A stretch of DNA of 48,036 bases from Chloroflexota bacterium (GCA_022562155.1 JADFPV010000011.1:1-48036), one strand, 5' to 3'; shown: positions 31,391 through 40,297, counted from the stretch's first letter. Made by a program: numbers and translations. Notes: a model not told the origin generated them from the sequence alone.

Positions 31391-33177
31391 GCTCGGGACC
31401 TCCAGACGACAGCCGCCCGAGGTGGCAGACCAACCGAGCTGTCGCCGTCCATCGCTAACGAAGTTAGATCGACTCCCGGCCCCGCGAAGCGCTCCTCCGC
31501 GCTGCTCAAAACCGGCTCCCACGCACCAAGCGCACGAACGTGCTCGGGCATCTGCGCCTCGGCACGATCGCCAAAGTTAGCCACCACTAGGAGTGCGATG
31601 TTGCCTTCCTGCTGGAGCATGGCTACCGCGTCTTGGCTGACCGGCCACGCCCTCGGCGAGGTTCGAAACGCCATGGCCCTGCGGAGGGCGAGCAGTTCGT
31701 TGAACAGCAGCCGCACCTCTTTGCCCGGCGGGTGGTCGCGTTCGGATAGATCAAGGATCGACCGCGCATACGTAGTTTCGGTCTGGGGATCGACCGGTTC
31801 CACCTCACCCCAGAGACGCTTGAGCTCCGCCCGGCGGCCGGACGTGATCTGCTGCGACAGTTCCTTCTTGTGGTCGCTGAAAAAGAGGAACGGCGTCGAA
31901 GCAGCAAACTCATCTCCCATGAAGATCAGCGGCGTGTAAGGCGCGAGCAACAACAGCGTGTACGCAGCTTTGTAGCGCTCCAGATCGATGATGTGACTCA
32001 GCCGCTCGCCTTGCGGTCGATTCCCCACCTGGTCATGGTTCTGAAGGCAGAAGGTGTATCGGTCGCGCGGTAATGCCCGCGCCTCCTCGGCCTCGTATAG
32101 AGCCCCCGCTTCAAGAATTCCGGCAACTTCCGCCGTAGTGCCCTCATACCGCTCGTAGTACCCTTGGCGCTCGCCTGTAAGGAGCGCGTGTAGAGAGTGA
32201 TGGAAGTCGTCGAGCCAGATGTTGTCCAGTCCGTACCCGCCTTCCTCGCGCGCCGTGACGATGCGAAGGCTGTGGTGCTCATGCTCAGCGATCAGAATCC
32301 GGCGCGGCTGCCTGTCACCGACGGCTTCGGCAAGCTCACGGAGAATGTGCTTCTCGCTCCCGTCGTAGATCTCCTGAGTGGCGTCGAGCCGAAAGCCGTC
32401 GATGTGGAACTCATCGAACCACATCGATGCGTTGTCGAGCACAAACCGCCGCGTCCATTCGGATCGGGTGCCATCGAAGTTGAAGGCGTCTCCCCAGGGC
32501 GTCTGGTACCGGTCGGTGAAATAGCTGCGCGAGTACTGCGCCAGGTAGTTACCGTCGGGGCCCAGATGATTGTAGACGACATCCAGGATGACACCCAGGC
32601 TATGGTTGTGCGCCGCGTCGACGAGCCGCCGCAGGCCTTCCGGGCCACCGTACACGCTCCTGGGAGCGAAGAACGCTGCTCCGTCGTAACCCCAATTTCG
32701 CCGGCCTGGAAACTCGCAGACCGGCATCAGTTCAACCGCTGTGACACCCAATTCCGCCAACGACTCTAGGTGAGGAATCAGCGCGTCGAACGTGCCGCTC
32801 CGCGTGTAAGCGCCTACGTGTAGTTCGTAAACGACGAGCGAATCGCGGTCTAGACCCGGCCAACCCGCATCCGACCAGGAGAACGCGGCTGGATCAATTA
32901 CTTGTGAGGGACCGTGGACGCCTTCCGGCTGGCTGCGCGAGTACGGGTCCGGATAGCCCCACTCTTCATTGAGCCGGAATCGATAGAGCAGTCCAGCTTC
33001 ACCCGCAAGGGCTGTCCTCCAGACGCCCTGCTCGTCCATAGCCATGGAGTGGCGAACAATATCTTCTTGGGAAGGATACGTCTCGACTTCAACGGAGCGT
33101 GCGTCGGGTGCCCAGACGCAAAACTGGATCTGGCCACCATCCAGGGCGGCGGCCCCTAGCTCCGTCTTGTTCGCCAT
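31387..33177 (-). CDS. treZ: Malto-oligosyltrehalose trehalohydrolase
   Basis: The 596-aa GH13 protein has an N-terminal CBM48-like domain (about 10-95: IQFCVWAPDARSVEVE), then the amylase barrel beginning VVYELHVGAYTRSGTFDALI. Catalytic residues are Asp265 in GFRLDATQ (nucleophile), Glu298 in LIAEHEH (acid) and Asp382 in NHDQVGN. NWGYDGAAFFAP and VYGGPEGLRRLVD match TreZ rather than branching enzyme. It releases trehalose from maltooligosyltrehalose in the TreY/TreZ route. No treY is seen in the window; it may lie elsewhere. Its stop overlaps the next gene start (GTGA). Confidence 0.9.
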   Translation of the reverse strand: MANKTELGAAALDGGQIQFCVWAPDARSVEVETYPSQEDIVRHSMAMDEQGVWRTALAGEAGLLYRFRLNEEWGYPDPYSRSQPEGVHGPSQVIDPAAFSWSDAGWPGLDRDSLVVYELHVGAYTRSGTFDALIPHLESLAELGVTAVELMPVCEFPGRRNWGYDGAAFFAPRSVYGGPEGLRRLVDAAHNHSLGVILDVVYNHLGPDGNYLAQYSRSYFTDRYQTPWGDAFNFDGTRSEWTRRFVLDNASMWFDEFHIDGFRLDATQEIYDGSEKHILRELAEAVGDRQPRRILIAEHEHHSLRIVTAREEGGYGLDNIWLDDFHHSLHALLTGERQGYYERYEGTTAEVAGILEAGALYEAEEARALPRDRYTFCLQNHDQVGNRPQGERLSHIIDLERYKAAYTLLLLAPYTPLIFMGDEFAASTPFLFFSDHKKELSQQITSGRRAELKRLWGEVEPVDPQTETTYARSILDLSERDHPPGKEVRLLFNELLALRRAMAFRTSPRAWPVSQDAVAMLQQEGNIALLVVANFGDRAEAQMPEHVRALGAWEPVLSSAEERFAGPGVDLTSLAMDGDSSVGLPPRAAVVWRSRA

Positions 33178-33221
33178 GACGGAGCGAGTGTAGCGTATGG
33201 CGCTTCGGCTGTACGTCCTGC

Positions 33222-33560
33222 CTAGGACTCTACGGGCTGGCCTGCCGCTACCCAGGCGTCTGTTCCGCCCTCGAGACTATAGAGCCGCTCCGGCGGGAGG
33301 CCCGCAGCGGCCGCCATCTCGCAGGCGAGCGCGCTGCGCTGCCCGACTGCACACACGAAGACGATCTGGCCCTCCTTGGGCAGCTCCTCACGCCGATCGA
33401 ACACGCTGTTGACGGGGATGAGGGTTGCTGCCGGCACATGCCCGCCCTGATACTCGTGCGGGTCCCGCACGTCGATAACGTGGGCGCCCTCGTCGATCAA
33501 CTCTTTCGCTTCTGCGACGGTAACCCGGTGGTACGGCTCTTGTGGATTCTTGGTTGGCAT
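33222..33560 (-). CDS. Single-domain rhodanese-like protein
   Basis: From ATG 33560 (GGGAG 10 bases upstream) the 112-aa protein is one rhodanese domain: VTVAEAKELIDEGAHVIDVRDPHEYQ is the Cdc25/rhodanese opening, and the active-site loop is CAVGQRSALA with the sulfur-carrying Cys. The six-residue loop fits sulfurtransferases such as GlpE rather than phosphatases. It moves sulfane sulfur from a donor such as thiosulfate. An earlier ATG at 33611 would add a peptide without family support. It is divergent from acsA, sharing the 130-bp gap. Confidence 0.88.
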   Translation of the reverse strand: MPTKNPQEPYHRVTVAEAKELIDEGAHVIDVRDPHEYQGGHVPAATLIPVNSVFDRREELPKEGQIVFVCAVGQRSALACEMAAAAGLPPERLYSLEGGTDAWVAAGQPVES

Positions 33561-33623
33561 CGCTCTGAGACTCCCTGCTGAAGCTGCTGATTTCCGAAGC
33601 CATTGTAGCAAAAACGCAACCTG

Positions 33624-33651
33624 TTGACGCCTTCCCTCTACCTAGGATAAG
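33624..33651 (+). promoter_or_regulatory. Possible acsA promoter
   Basis: TTGACG (33624-33629), a 16-bp spacer and GATAAG (33646-33651), about 38 bp before ATG 33689, which is served by AAGGAG. Confidence 0.4.
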
Positions 33652-33688
33652 CTCCGTACCGCATATCTCAACGAAGAAGGAGCGACCC

Positions 33689-35434
33689 ATGGAGTACGAG
33701 ACGATCTCCAAACCTGATGTCGATTCGCTCGCCGTCAGGCCAAACCTGGACGACTACGAGGGCATCCGTTCGGGATTCGACTACGAGCGCGTAATCGATG
33801 AGCTAGACGGGCTGCCTGGCGGCGGCCTCAACATCGCCTATGAATGCCTCGATCGTCACGTTGCCGCAGGCCGCGGGGACAAGGCTTGCATCCTCTGGGA
33901 TGGCAAGGACGGCCGCCAGGAAACCTACACATATGCGGACATGGCGAAGCTCTCCAACCAATTCGCGAACGTGTTGCGAAAGCTCGAAGTCGAGAAGGGT
34001 TCGCGAGTGTTCGTCTTCATGGACCGCATCCCTGAGCTGTATGCGGCCGCGTTCGGCACACTCAAGGCCGGCTGTATTATCGGTCCACTCTTTTCGGCGT
34101 TCGGACCGGACGCCATCAAGGACCGGCTCGAAGACAGCGGCGCTTCCGTGCTGGTCACCACGCCTGAGTTGAAGGCCAAGGTCCACGAGATCCGCGGCGA
34201 CCTGCCCGCTCTCAAGCACCTGATCATCGCTAGCCACAACGAACCACCAGAGGTCGATGACGGAGAACTCTCATGGAACGACCTGATGGCCGACGCGTCC
34301 GAGGAGTTCGACATCGTACAGACCGCGCCCGACGATCCCGCCATTATGCACTACACGTCTGGTACAACCGGCAGGCCCAAGGGCGCGCTCCATGTGCACA
34401 AGGCCGTGCTCGGACACTACGCTACGGGCAAGTACGTCCTTGACTTTCACGAAGACGACATCTACTGGTGCACCGCCGACCCAGGCTGGGTGACGGGCAC
34501 CTCATACGGCATGTTTGCGCCCTGCACCAACGGAGTCTCGTCCGTGATCTACGAAGGCGGGTTCTCGGCCAGTAAGTGGTACGAGGTGATCCAGAAGTAC
34601 AAGGTCACCGTCTGGTACACGGCCCCGACAGCAATCCGCATGCTGATGAAGGCCGGGGATGAGGTCCCGAAGAAGTTCGACCTCTCCACCCTCCGTTACA
34701 CAATGTCCGTCGGGGAGCCCCTCAACCCGGAAGCCGTCGTCTGGAGCGAGAAGGCCATCGGCCTCCCGTTCCACGACAACTGGTGGCAGACGGAAACCGG
34801 CTCGATCATGATCGCGAACTACCCTGTAATGCCGATTAAGCCCGGTTCGATGGGCCGCCCGATGCCCGGCATTAACCCAGGCATCATCGACGAAGAGGGC
34901 AACGAGGTAGCAACCGGCGAAGAAGGAGACCTGGCAGTGCGTCCCGGCTGGCCGTCGATGTTCCGCACCTACTGGAACCGCGAAGAGATGTACGATTCAC
35001 GGTTCAAGAACGGCTGGTACATCACCGGCGACCGCGCACGCAAGGACGCAGACGGCTACTTCTGGTTCGTCGGACGTGCCGACGACGTCATCAACACCGC
35101 GGGCCACCTGGTCGGCCCATTCGAGGTCGAATCGGCCTTGCTCGAACATCCGGCGGTCGCCGAGGCCGGCGTGATCGGCAAGCCAGACCCGGTCGCGATG
35201 GAGATCGTCAAGGCGTTCGTCTCGCTCAAGGAAGGCTACGAGCCAACCGACGAACTGAAACGAGAGCTTCGACGTTTTAGTCGCGAGAGACTCGGACCGG
35301 GCATCGCTCCCCGCGAGATCGACTTCATCGACACCTTGCCTAAGACGCGGTCGGGGAAGATTATGCGGCGGCTGCTCAAAGCACGGGAGTTGGGTCTCGA
35401 CGAAGGCGACACAAGCACGCTGGAAGACGACTAG
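33689..35434 (+). CDS. acsA: Acetyl-CoA synthetase (AMP-forming)
   Basis: The 581-aa protein has the full adenylate-forming set: YTSGTTGRPKG (222-232), WCTADPGWVTGTSYG, WWQTETG (about 365-371), YITGD, FVGRADDVINTAGHLVGPFEVE and the C-terminal PKTRSGKIMRR with the catalytic and acetylatable Lys557. The Trp in DNWWQTETG limits the acyl pocket to acetate or propionate. It makes acetyl-CoA from acetate, ATP and CoA in the cytoplasm. It is shorter than the 650-residue enteric Acs but normal for the AcsA type of Bacillus and Chloroflexota. Start supported by AAGGAG. Confidence 0.93.
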   Translation: MEYETISKPDVDSLAVRPNLDDYEGIRSGFDYERVIDELDGLPGGGLNIAYECLDRHVAAGRGDKACILWDGKDGRQETYTYADMAKLSNQFANVLRKLEVEKGSRVFVFMDRIPELYAAAFGTLKAGCIIGPLFSAFGPDAIKDRLEDSGASVLVTTPELKAKVHEIRGDLPALKHLIIASHNEPPEVDDGELSWNDLMADASEEFDIVQTAPDDPAIMHYTSGTTGRPKGALHVHKAVLGHYATGKYVLDFHEDDIYWCTADPGWVTGTSYGMFAPCTNGVSSVIYEGGFSASKWYEVIQKYKVTVWYTAPTAIRMLMKAGDEVPKKFDLSTLRYTMSVGEPLNPEAVVWSEKAIGLPFHDNWWQTETGSIMIANYPVMPIKPGSMGRPMPGINPGIIDEEGNEVATGEEGDLAVRPGWPSMFRTYWNREEMYDSRFKNGWYITGDRARKDADGYFWFVGRADDVINTAGHLVGPFEVESALLEHPAVAEAGVIGKPDPVAMEIVKAFVSLKEGYEPTDELKRELRRFSRERLGPGIAPREIDFIDTLPKTRSGKIMRRLLKARELGLDEGDTSTLEDD

Positions 35435-35457
35435 ACTTACCACGTAGGCGCACGCGT

Positions 35458-36597
35458 ATGCAGCTAACATCTCGTTCCATTTCACGAAGGTCGCTACTTC
35501 GAGGCACGGCCCTCGGCGGCGCGGGCCTTGCGGGCGCATACTTGCTCGGCTGCAGCGACGACGATTCGGGCGTCACGGCACAGCCCTCTCCGACGCTGGC
35601 GCTAACGCCGCCAGCTACGGCCGGAAGTGGCCTGACCTGGGAGCAGCTCCTACCGAACGGCGCCATCCCACCGCCCCGGAAGCACCACTCGCTCGTACTC
35701 CGAGACTCGGAGGCCGGGGCGCGACTCTACCTCTTCGGAGGCCGGAACAATGCCGGCGATCTGTCCGATCTCTGGATGTACGATGTCGGAGCCGCCACAT
35801 GGACGGCGCTAGCGACATCGGGCCCGGCTGCGCGCCATGGGCACAACGCCGTTTGGGACACGATGAACGACCGTTTGCTCGTCTTCGGTGGCCAGCAAGG
35901 AAGCAGCTTCTTCAACGACACCTGGCAGTACACCCCGGACGATAATCGCTGGGCCGAGCTTGCACCTGAGGGCGTTCTTCCAGCCCCTCGCTACGGGGCA
36001 GGCGGGGCCTATAGTCCGCCCGTCGCAGAAGACACGATCTCTCCACTACTCCCCTCGACCTTCATCATCACGCACGGCTTCACGAGCAACGGGCGCTTTG
36101 ACGATACGTGGGCGTTCGACGTCACGACCGACACGTGGTCGGACGTTTCGCCGGCCGACGAACGTCCCGTCGAACGCTGCCTGATGCGCGCTACTTGGGA
36201 CACGCTTCGGAACCGCCTGGTCATGTTCGGCGGCCAAACGACCGACGATCCGTTTCTCGACGACCTCTGGACACTGTCCAGCGGGCGGGGCTGGACGACG
36301 GTACTGCGTGAACCACGGCCTACCGGCCGCACGTTTTATTCGTTCGTGTACGACGCGCAGCGGGAGCAGGTCGTCCTCTTCGGTGGCAACACCGCGACCG
36401 GCGCGAGCGGCGAAACTTGGTTGTTACACGTCCAGGATGAGTTCTGGACGCACGAAGAGCCGTCCGGCCAGCGGCCTTCCAGCCGGTTCGGCCATGACGC
36501 CGTCTGGATGGCCGGATCGTCTTCGATGCTCATGTTCGGCGGAGAGGCCGGCGGCGAGGACGTCGACCAGCTCTGGGAGCTTCGGATCAGCGATTAG
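35458..36597 (+). CDS. Tat-exported kelch-repeat lipoprotein
   Basis: The 379-aa precursor has a twin-arginine signal (SRRSLLRG, residues 9-16) ending in a lipobox LLGC (Cys32) and an acidic linker, so it should be folded in the cytoplasm, exported by Tat and lipidated. The body is a kelch beta-propeller with about five to six repeats, each showing LYLFGG, LLVFGG, LVMFGG or VVLFGG followed by a W two blades on (LWMYDVGAATW, TWAFDVTTDTW). Kelch proteins bind partners; no enzyme motif is seen. It begins 23 bp after acsA on the same strand. Confidence 0.88.
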   Translation: MQLTSRSISRRSLLRGTALGGAGLAGAYLLGCSDDDSGVTAQPSPTLALTPPATAGSGLTWEQLLPNGAIPPPRKHHSLVLRDSEAGARLYLFGGRNNAGDLSDLWMYDVGAATWTALATSGPAARHGHNAVWDTMNDRLLVFGGQQGSSFFNDTWQYTPDDNRWAELAPEGVLPAPRYGAGGAYSPPVAEDTISPLLPSTFIITHGFTSNGRFDDTWAFDVTTDTWSDVSPADERPVERCLMRATWDTLRNRLVMFGGQTTDDPFLDDLWTLSSGRGWTTVLREPRPTGRTFYSFVYDAQREQVVLFGGNTATGASGETWLLHVQDEFWTHEEPSGQRPSSRFGHDAVWMAGSSSMLMFGGEAGGEDVDQLWELRISD

Positions 36598-36618
36598 CAA
36601 GGGCCAAAGGGCCCTTGC
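36597..36618 (+). terminator. Hairpin overlapping the kelch stop codon
   Basis: GCAAGGGCC (36597-36605) pairs perfectly with GGCCCTTGC (36610-36618). It lacks a T run, so termination strength is doubtful. Confidence 0.45.
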
Positions 36619-36624
36619 CAGGTG

Positions 36625-36633
36625 TGGTATGAT
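36625..36633 (+). promoter_or_regulatory. Extended -10 promoter of the DRE-TIM gene
   Basis: TGG-TATGAT (36625-36633) fits an extended -10 element, directly after the hairpin that closes the previous gene. The leader to ATG 36715 would be about 75 nt and ends with CAGGAGG. Confidence 0.4.
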
Positions 36634-36714
36634 CCTGAGGTATGGAACGGCTCGATAGGCATTATGGAAACCATCTATACCACAAGTCTCGACTAGCACT
36701 CTTCAGGAGGTCCC

Positions 36715-38076
36715 ATGGTCACGGCCACGAAGGTCAATTCCGAGCGCGTCTACTACAACTTTGACGGCAAACTGCCGCCCGTCCGCATGGAGGACGAGCC
36801 GGTCCTCCTGCCACCCGTCGACGACGGCCCTAAGCTGATCACCGACACCACGCTGCGCGACGGCGCGCAGGACAGCCGCATCGCGCTCTTCCCGCACGAG
36901 GCCCGCATCAAGTACTACGACCTCCTCCACCGCCTCGACAACGGCACCGGCACGATCTACGCCGTCGAGGCCTTCATCTACCAGAAGCGCGACGCCTGGA
37001 CGATCGAAAAGCTCCTCGAGCGCGACTACGAGTTCCCCAAGGTCACAACGTGGACGCGCGCCACGCCGAAGGACATCAAGCTGCTGGTCGAACTCTCCCA
37101 GGGCCGCATCAAGGAGACCGGCATGCTCGCCTCGGCCTCGGACCACCACATCTTCGACAAGCTCGGCTTTCGCAGCAAGGAAGAGGCGATCGAGAAGTAC
37201 CTCCAGCCCATCGAGACCGCGCTGGAGAACGACATCATCCCGCGCATCCACCTCGAGGACTGTACGCGCGCCGACATCTACGGCTGGGTGATCCCCTTCA
37301 TGCAGCGCGCCCTCGACCTCAGCAAGGGCATCGCCAAGTTCCGCATCTGCGACACCATCGGCTGGGGCATCCCCGACCCGTACGCCGCGCTGCCATGGGG
37401 CATTCCGCGGCTCTTCACCGTCATCAGGGAAGAGACCGGCGCCGAGCTGGAGTTCCACGGCCACAACGACTTCGGCCTCGCGACGGCCAACTCGATCATG
37501 GCCTGGCGCTACGGCGGCACCAAGGTCAACGTCGCGTTCGGCGGCCTCGGCGAGCGCACCGGCAACACGTCCCTCGAGCAGATGATCGCGGCCCTCATTC
37601 GCTACAAGGGCGACCCCGGCCTCGACCTTACTGCGCTCGAGGAGATGAAGAACCTGATCCACAACGAGGTCACACCCCTACCCGACCGCGCGCCCATCAT
37701 CGGCGAAGTCTTCACCACATCGGCCGGCATCCACCAGGCCGGCATCGCCGCCCAGTCGGACGCCCCCGGCGGGCTCATCTATCTGCCGTTCGAGGCCTCG
37801 ATGTTCGGTCGCGACACAGTCGAGTTGAGCCGCGTCGGTTCGCTCTCGGGCTCGGAGGGGCTCGTTTCGATCCTCAACCGCGCGATGGAAGATCGCGGCA
37901 GCGAGCAGCGCTTCAAGAGCACCAGCCGCGTCGTCAAGAAGATCTACGACCGCCTCCAGGACGAGTACGACGGCCAGTTCGACGAAAGCTCCAACACCTA
38001 CTCCGGCTACCGCCGCGACTTCTATACGCAGGAGGAGATAGTCGCCCTCGCCGAGGAGTTCGGCGGCATCGAATAA
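36715..38076 (+). CDS. DRE-TIM acyltransferase, possible (Re)-citrate synthase
   Basis: The 453-aa protein has the DRE-TIM metallolyase motif DTTLRDG (44-50), LEDCTRADIYGW, RICDTIGWG, metal ligands in FHGHNDFG (247-254) and GGLGERTGN. The family includes isopropylmalate, homocitrate, citramalate and (Re)-citrate synthases. KETGMLASASDHHIF, ALENDIIPRIHLEDCTRADIYG and PRLFTVI resemble the (Re)-citrate synthase group known from Clostridium kluyveri and Dehalococcoides more than leucine-pathway LeuA, and the LeuA regulatory domain is absent. No leu, lys or nif genes are near. It would join acetyl-CoA to a 2-oxo acid. The assignment to citrate is my inference from memory of the family. CAGGAGG precedes ATG 36715. 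Confidence 0.8.
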   Translation: MVTATKVNSERVYYNFDGKLPPVRMEDEPVLLPPVDDGPKLITDTTLRDGAQDSRIALFPHEARIKYYDLLHRLDNGTGTIYAVEAFIYQKRDAWTIEKLLERDYEFPKVTTWTRATPKDIKLLVELSQGRIKETGMLASASDHHIFDKLGFRSKEEAIEKYLQPIETALENDIIPRIHLEDCTRADIYGWVIPFMQRALDLSKGIAKFRICDTIGWGIPDPYAALPWGIPRLFTVIREETGAELEFHGHNDFGLATANSIMAWRYGGTKVNVAFGGLGERTGNTSLEQMIAALIRYKGDPGLDLTALEEMKNLIHNEVTPLPDRAPIIGEVFTTSAGIHQAGIAAQSDAPGGLIYLPFEASMFGRDTVELSRVGSLSGSEGLVSILNRAMEDRGSEQRFKSTSRVVKKIYDRLQDEYDGQFDESSNTYSGYRRDFYTQEEIVALAEEFGGIE

Positions 38077-38100
38077 CTTCCTCTCAGTTCGCTCATTCAG

Positions 38101-38124
38101 AAGCCGTGGCAAGCGCCACGGCTT
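38101..38124 (+). terminator. Hairpin terminator after the DRE-TIM gene
   Basis: AAGCCGTGGC (38101-38110), loop AAGC, GCCACGGCTT (38115-38124): a perfect 10-bp stem followed by CTCTGTAT. It is directly adjacent to the next promoter. Confidence 0.65.
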
Positions 38125-38129
38125 CTCTG

Positions 38130-38135
38130 TATACT
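38130..38135 (+). promoter_or_regulatory. TATACT -10 element of the TPR gene
   Basis: CTGTATACTG with TATACT at 38130-38135, 39 bp before GTG 38175. No -35 box; the position it would take is inside the terminator hairpin. Confidence 0.4.
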
Positions 38136-38174
38136 GCGCGCGAAACTCGCATGTAGCGCGAGGCGGTCACCAAG

Positions 38175-39473
38175 GTGGATCCAACTATCGTTGTCGCCGC
38201 CATCACTGGTTTTGTGGCTCTGATTGGAGGTGGCGGACTGGTTCATGGTTTCGAAGCGTGGCGCCAATCGAGACGCGAGACCACCCAAGATTTTCGAGAA
38301 AGCTACGATCGCCAGATCGAGTCTGCCGAAGCACGAGGCGACAGGGATGAGGCCAATCGTGTCCGTGAGGAGTCTGAAGGCCAAGAGGAAGCATGGCGAG
38401 CCCAGCAAGGGCTAGCCAAACTAGCTCCCAAAGAGATAACCGCACTCGACCAGAAGTCATCACTTTCTCAGCGCGATGTCGAACAACTGAAGGAGTTGCT
38501 TGCTGACTCGCAAGCGCTAACGCCTGCTGCCTTGTCAGCCTACGACTACTTCCTGCGGGGCAACGCCCACTACGAAGCGGGTCAATACGAAGAGGCCCTC
38601 CAGGCCTACAACCAATTCCTCGCCCTCCGCCCTGACGACCCCGAGACGCTCTGTTTTCGCGGTAATGCTCTAAGCCGCCTCGGCCGCCACGAAGATTCGC
38701 TCCAGGCTTTCGACCAAGCCCTCGCCCTCCAGCCTCAGAACGCAACCCTTCTTGGAAACCGTGGTGCCGCCCTCGAATATCTTGGCCGTCATGGAGAGGC
38801 GCTCAAAGCCCTCGACCAGGCTCTCGCCATCCGCCCCGATTACCCCATCGCCCTTATGAACCGCAGCGTCACTCTCGTCGAACTTGGCCGCCATGATGAA
38901 GCCCTTGAAGGACTCGACGAAGCCCTCGCCCTCCGGCCAGACTACGCCGATGCCCTCATGAACCGCGGCACCGCTCTTTTCCGTCTACATGACTACGAGG
39001 GAGCGCTCCACGCTTACGACCAAGCCCTCGCCCTCCGACCCGAACACGTCGACACCCTCATGGGGCGTGGCTCAGCTCTCCGCCACCTGCGGCGAGACGA
39101 AGAGGCGCTCCGGGCCTACAACCAAGCCCTTGCCCTACAGCCAGACCACGCCGACACTCTCACGAACCGCGGGGTACCCCTCACCAACCTAGGCCGCTAC
39201 GAAGAAGCGCTCCAGGACTACGACCAGGCCCTCTCCCTTCGACCCGACCACGCGGGCACCTTCTACAACCGCGCCTGCCTGTACTCGGTCTGGGAGAAGC
39301 CCGAAGAAGCGCTGGAGGACTTACGCCGCGCGATTGAAGGTGACGCCCAGAATCGAGAGCTGGCCCGCGAGGACTCAGACTTCGACAACATCCGGTCTGA
39401 CCCCCGCTTCCAGAAACTCGTTGGTGAGGCCGAGCCTCCAGATGACGACGCGGCAGACACCTCCGCCAAGTAG
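38175..39473 (+). CDS. Membrane-anchored TPR protein
   Basis: The 432-aa protein begins at GTG 38175 with one hydrophobic helix (about 4-24), then a charged coiled-coil region (about 25-110) and about eight TPR units (about 120-400) in very regular form: ALQAYNQFLALRPDDPETL, ALALQPQNATLLGNRG, ALALRPDYADALMNRG. The end AREDSDFDNIRSDPRFQKL is the common close of such proteins. TPRs mediate protein contacts; the anchor places them on the cytoplasmic face. The repeat DNA is GC-rich and repetitive. No partner is evident. Confidence 0.85.
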   Translation: MDPTIVVAAITGFVALIGGGGLVHGFEAWRQSRRETTQDFRESYDRQIESAEARGDRDEANRVREESEGQEEAWRAQQGLAKLAPKEITALDQKSSLSQRDVEQLKELLADSQALTPAALSAYDYFLRGNAHYEAGQYEEALQAYNQFLALRPDDPETLCFRGNALSRLGRHEDSLQAFDQALALQPQNATLLGNRGAALEYLGRHGEALKALDQALAIRPDYPIALMNRSVTLVELGRHDEALEGLDEALALRPDYADALMNRGTALFRLHDYEGALHAYDQALALRPEHVDTLMGRGSALRHLRRDEEALRAYNQALALQPDHADTLTNRGVPLTNLGRYEEALQDYDQALSLRPDHAGTFYNRACLYSVWEKPEEALEDLRRAIEGDAQNRELAREDSDFDNIRSDPRFQKLVGEAEPPDDDAADTSAK

Positions 39474-39484
39474 CCGTCCTGCCG

Positions 39485-39490
39485 TATACT
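39485..39490 (+). promoter_or_regulatory. TATACT -10 element of the deacetylase gene
   Basis: CCGTATACTATT with TATACT at 39485-39490; transcription would begin about 6 bases before ATG 39504, so the leader is almost absent and has no ribosome site. Confidence 0.4.
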
Positions 39491-39503
39491 ATTCGGGCTA
39501 GCC

Positions 39504-40283
39504 ATGATTAACGACCCCTTCCCCGTCTGCCTAACGTTCGACCTCGATGCCGAGGCTGGCGTGGTCGGCCGCGATGCGGCGAACGCCGACCGGCCGGTCG
39601 CGCTCTCGATGGGCCGCTACGGCCCCAATACGGGTCTCCAGTACATCCTCGACCTGCTGGACAAACACGAGGTCAAGGCGACGTTCTTCGTGCCGGGCTG
39701 GACCGCCGACAACCACACTGCTGCCGTCGCCAAGTGCGCCAAGGCCGGCCACGAGATCGCCCACCACGGCTACCACCACGTCCCGCCGACGAGCTTTGCG
39801 AATGCGGAGGAAGAACGCGAGGAGATCGAGCGCGGCATCGAGGCGATCGAAAAGGCCGCGAGCGTGCGTCCCACGGGCTATCGCGCCCCGGCGTGGGAGC
39901 TGTCGCCGCATACGCTCGGCCTGCTGGCCGGCCTAGACTTCACGTATTCGTCCAACATGATGGACGCCGACGGCCCCTACGAGCACGAACTCAACGGCGA
40001 CGCCAAGCTCCTGGAGCTGCCGGTCTCTTGGACGCTCGACGACTACCCCTTCTTCATGTCGCGGCCGGAGCGTACGGCCGCCGAGGTCGAGGAGATCTGG
40101 CGCGACGAGTTCGACGCCCTGCGCGAGCGCGAAGGCGCGGCGTTCGTCCTCACCTTGCACCCGCACGTCATCGGCAGGCCCGGACGCCTCGCCATGCTCG
40201 ATAGCCTCATCGCCTACATTCGCCACACGGGCGACGCGGAGTTCTTCCGCTGCGACGAGTTTGCCCAGCTCGCCCGCGCCTAA
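39504..40283 (+). CDS. Polysaccharide deacetylase (CE4/NodB) family protein
   Basis: The 259-aa protein has the NodB motifs: TFDLDAE (11-17) with the catalytic and metal Asp, HHGYHH (87-92) with the metal His pair, RAPAWELS (motif 3) and a late LHPHVIGRP. YGPNTGLQYILDLLDKH and TFFVPGW are as in the PuuE/HpPgdA-like branch, which acts on small amides (allantoin-like, imides) as well as on peptidoglycan. It has no signal peptide, so a cytoplasmic small-molecule hydrolase is more likely than a cell-wall deacetylase. Neighbours do not show the substrate. Confidence 0.88.
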   Translation: MINDPFPVCLTFDLDAEAGVVGRDAANADRPVALSMGRYGPNTGLQYILDLLDKHEVKATFFVPGWTADNHTAAVAKCAKAGHEIAHHGYHHVPPTSFANAEEEREEIERGIEAIEKAASVRPTGYRAPAWELSPHTLGLLAGLDFTYSSNMMDADGPYEHELNGDAKLLELPVSWTLDDYPFFMSRPERTAAEVEEIWRDEFDALREREGAAFVLTLHPHVIGRPGRLAMLDSLIAYIRHTGDAEFFRCDEFAQLARA

Positions 40284-40291
40284 AACTGTCG

Positions 40292-40297
40292 TATACT
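40292..40297 (+). promoter_or_regulatory. TATACT -10 element of the YHS gene
   Basis: GTCGTATACTATG with TATACT at 40292-40297, about 60 bp before ATG 40359. The leader contains AAGGAGG at the expected distance. Confidence 0.4.

Noticed and set aside
36703-37662. Open frame of 319 codons on the minus strand opposite the DRE-TIM gene
   Set aside because: Low-complexity composition rich in Ala, Glu, Val and Asp, no motif; shadow of the plus-strand gene.
38580-39290. CRISPR-like or tandem DNA repeat in the TPR gene
   Set aside because: The repetition has a 102-bp period that codes for 34-residue TPR units; there are no spacers.
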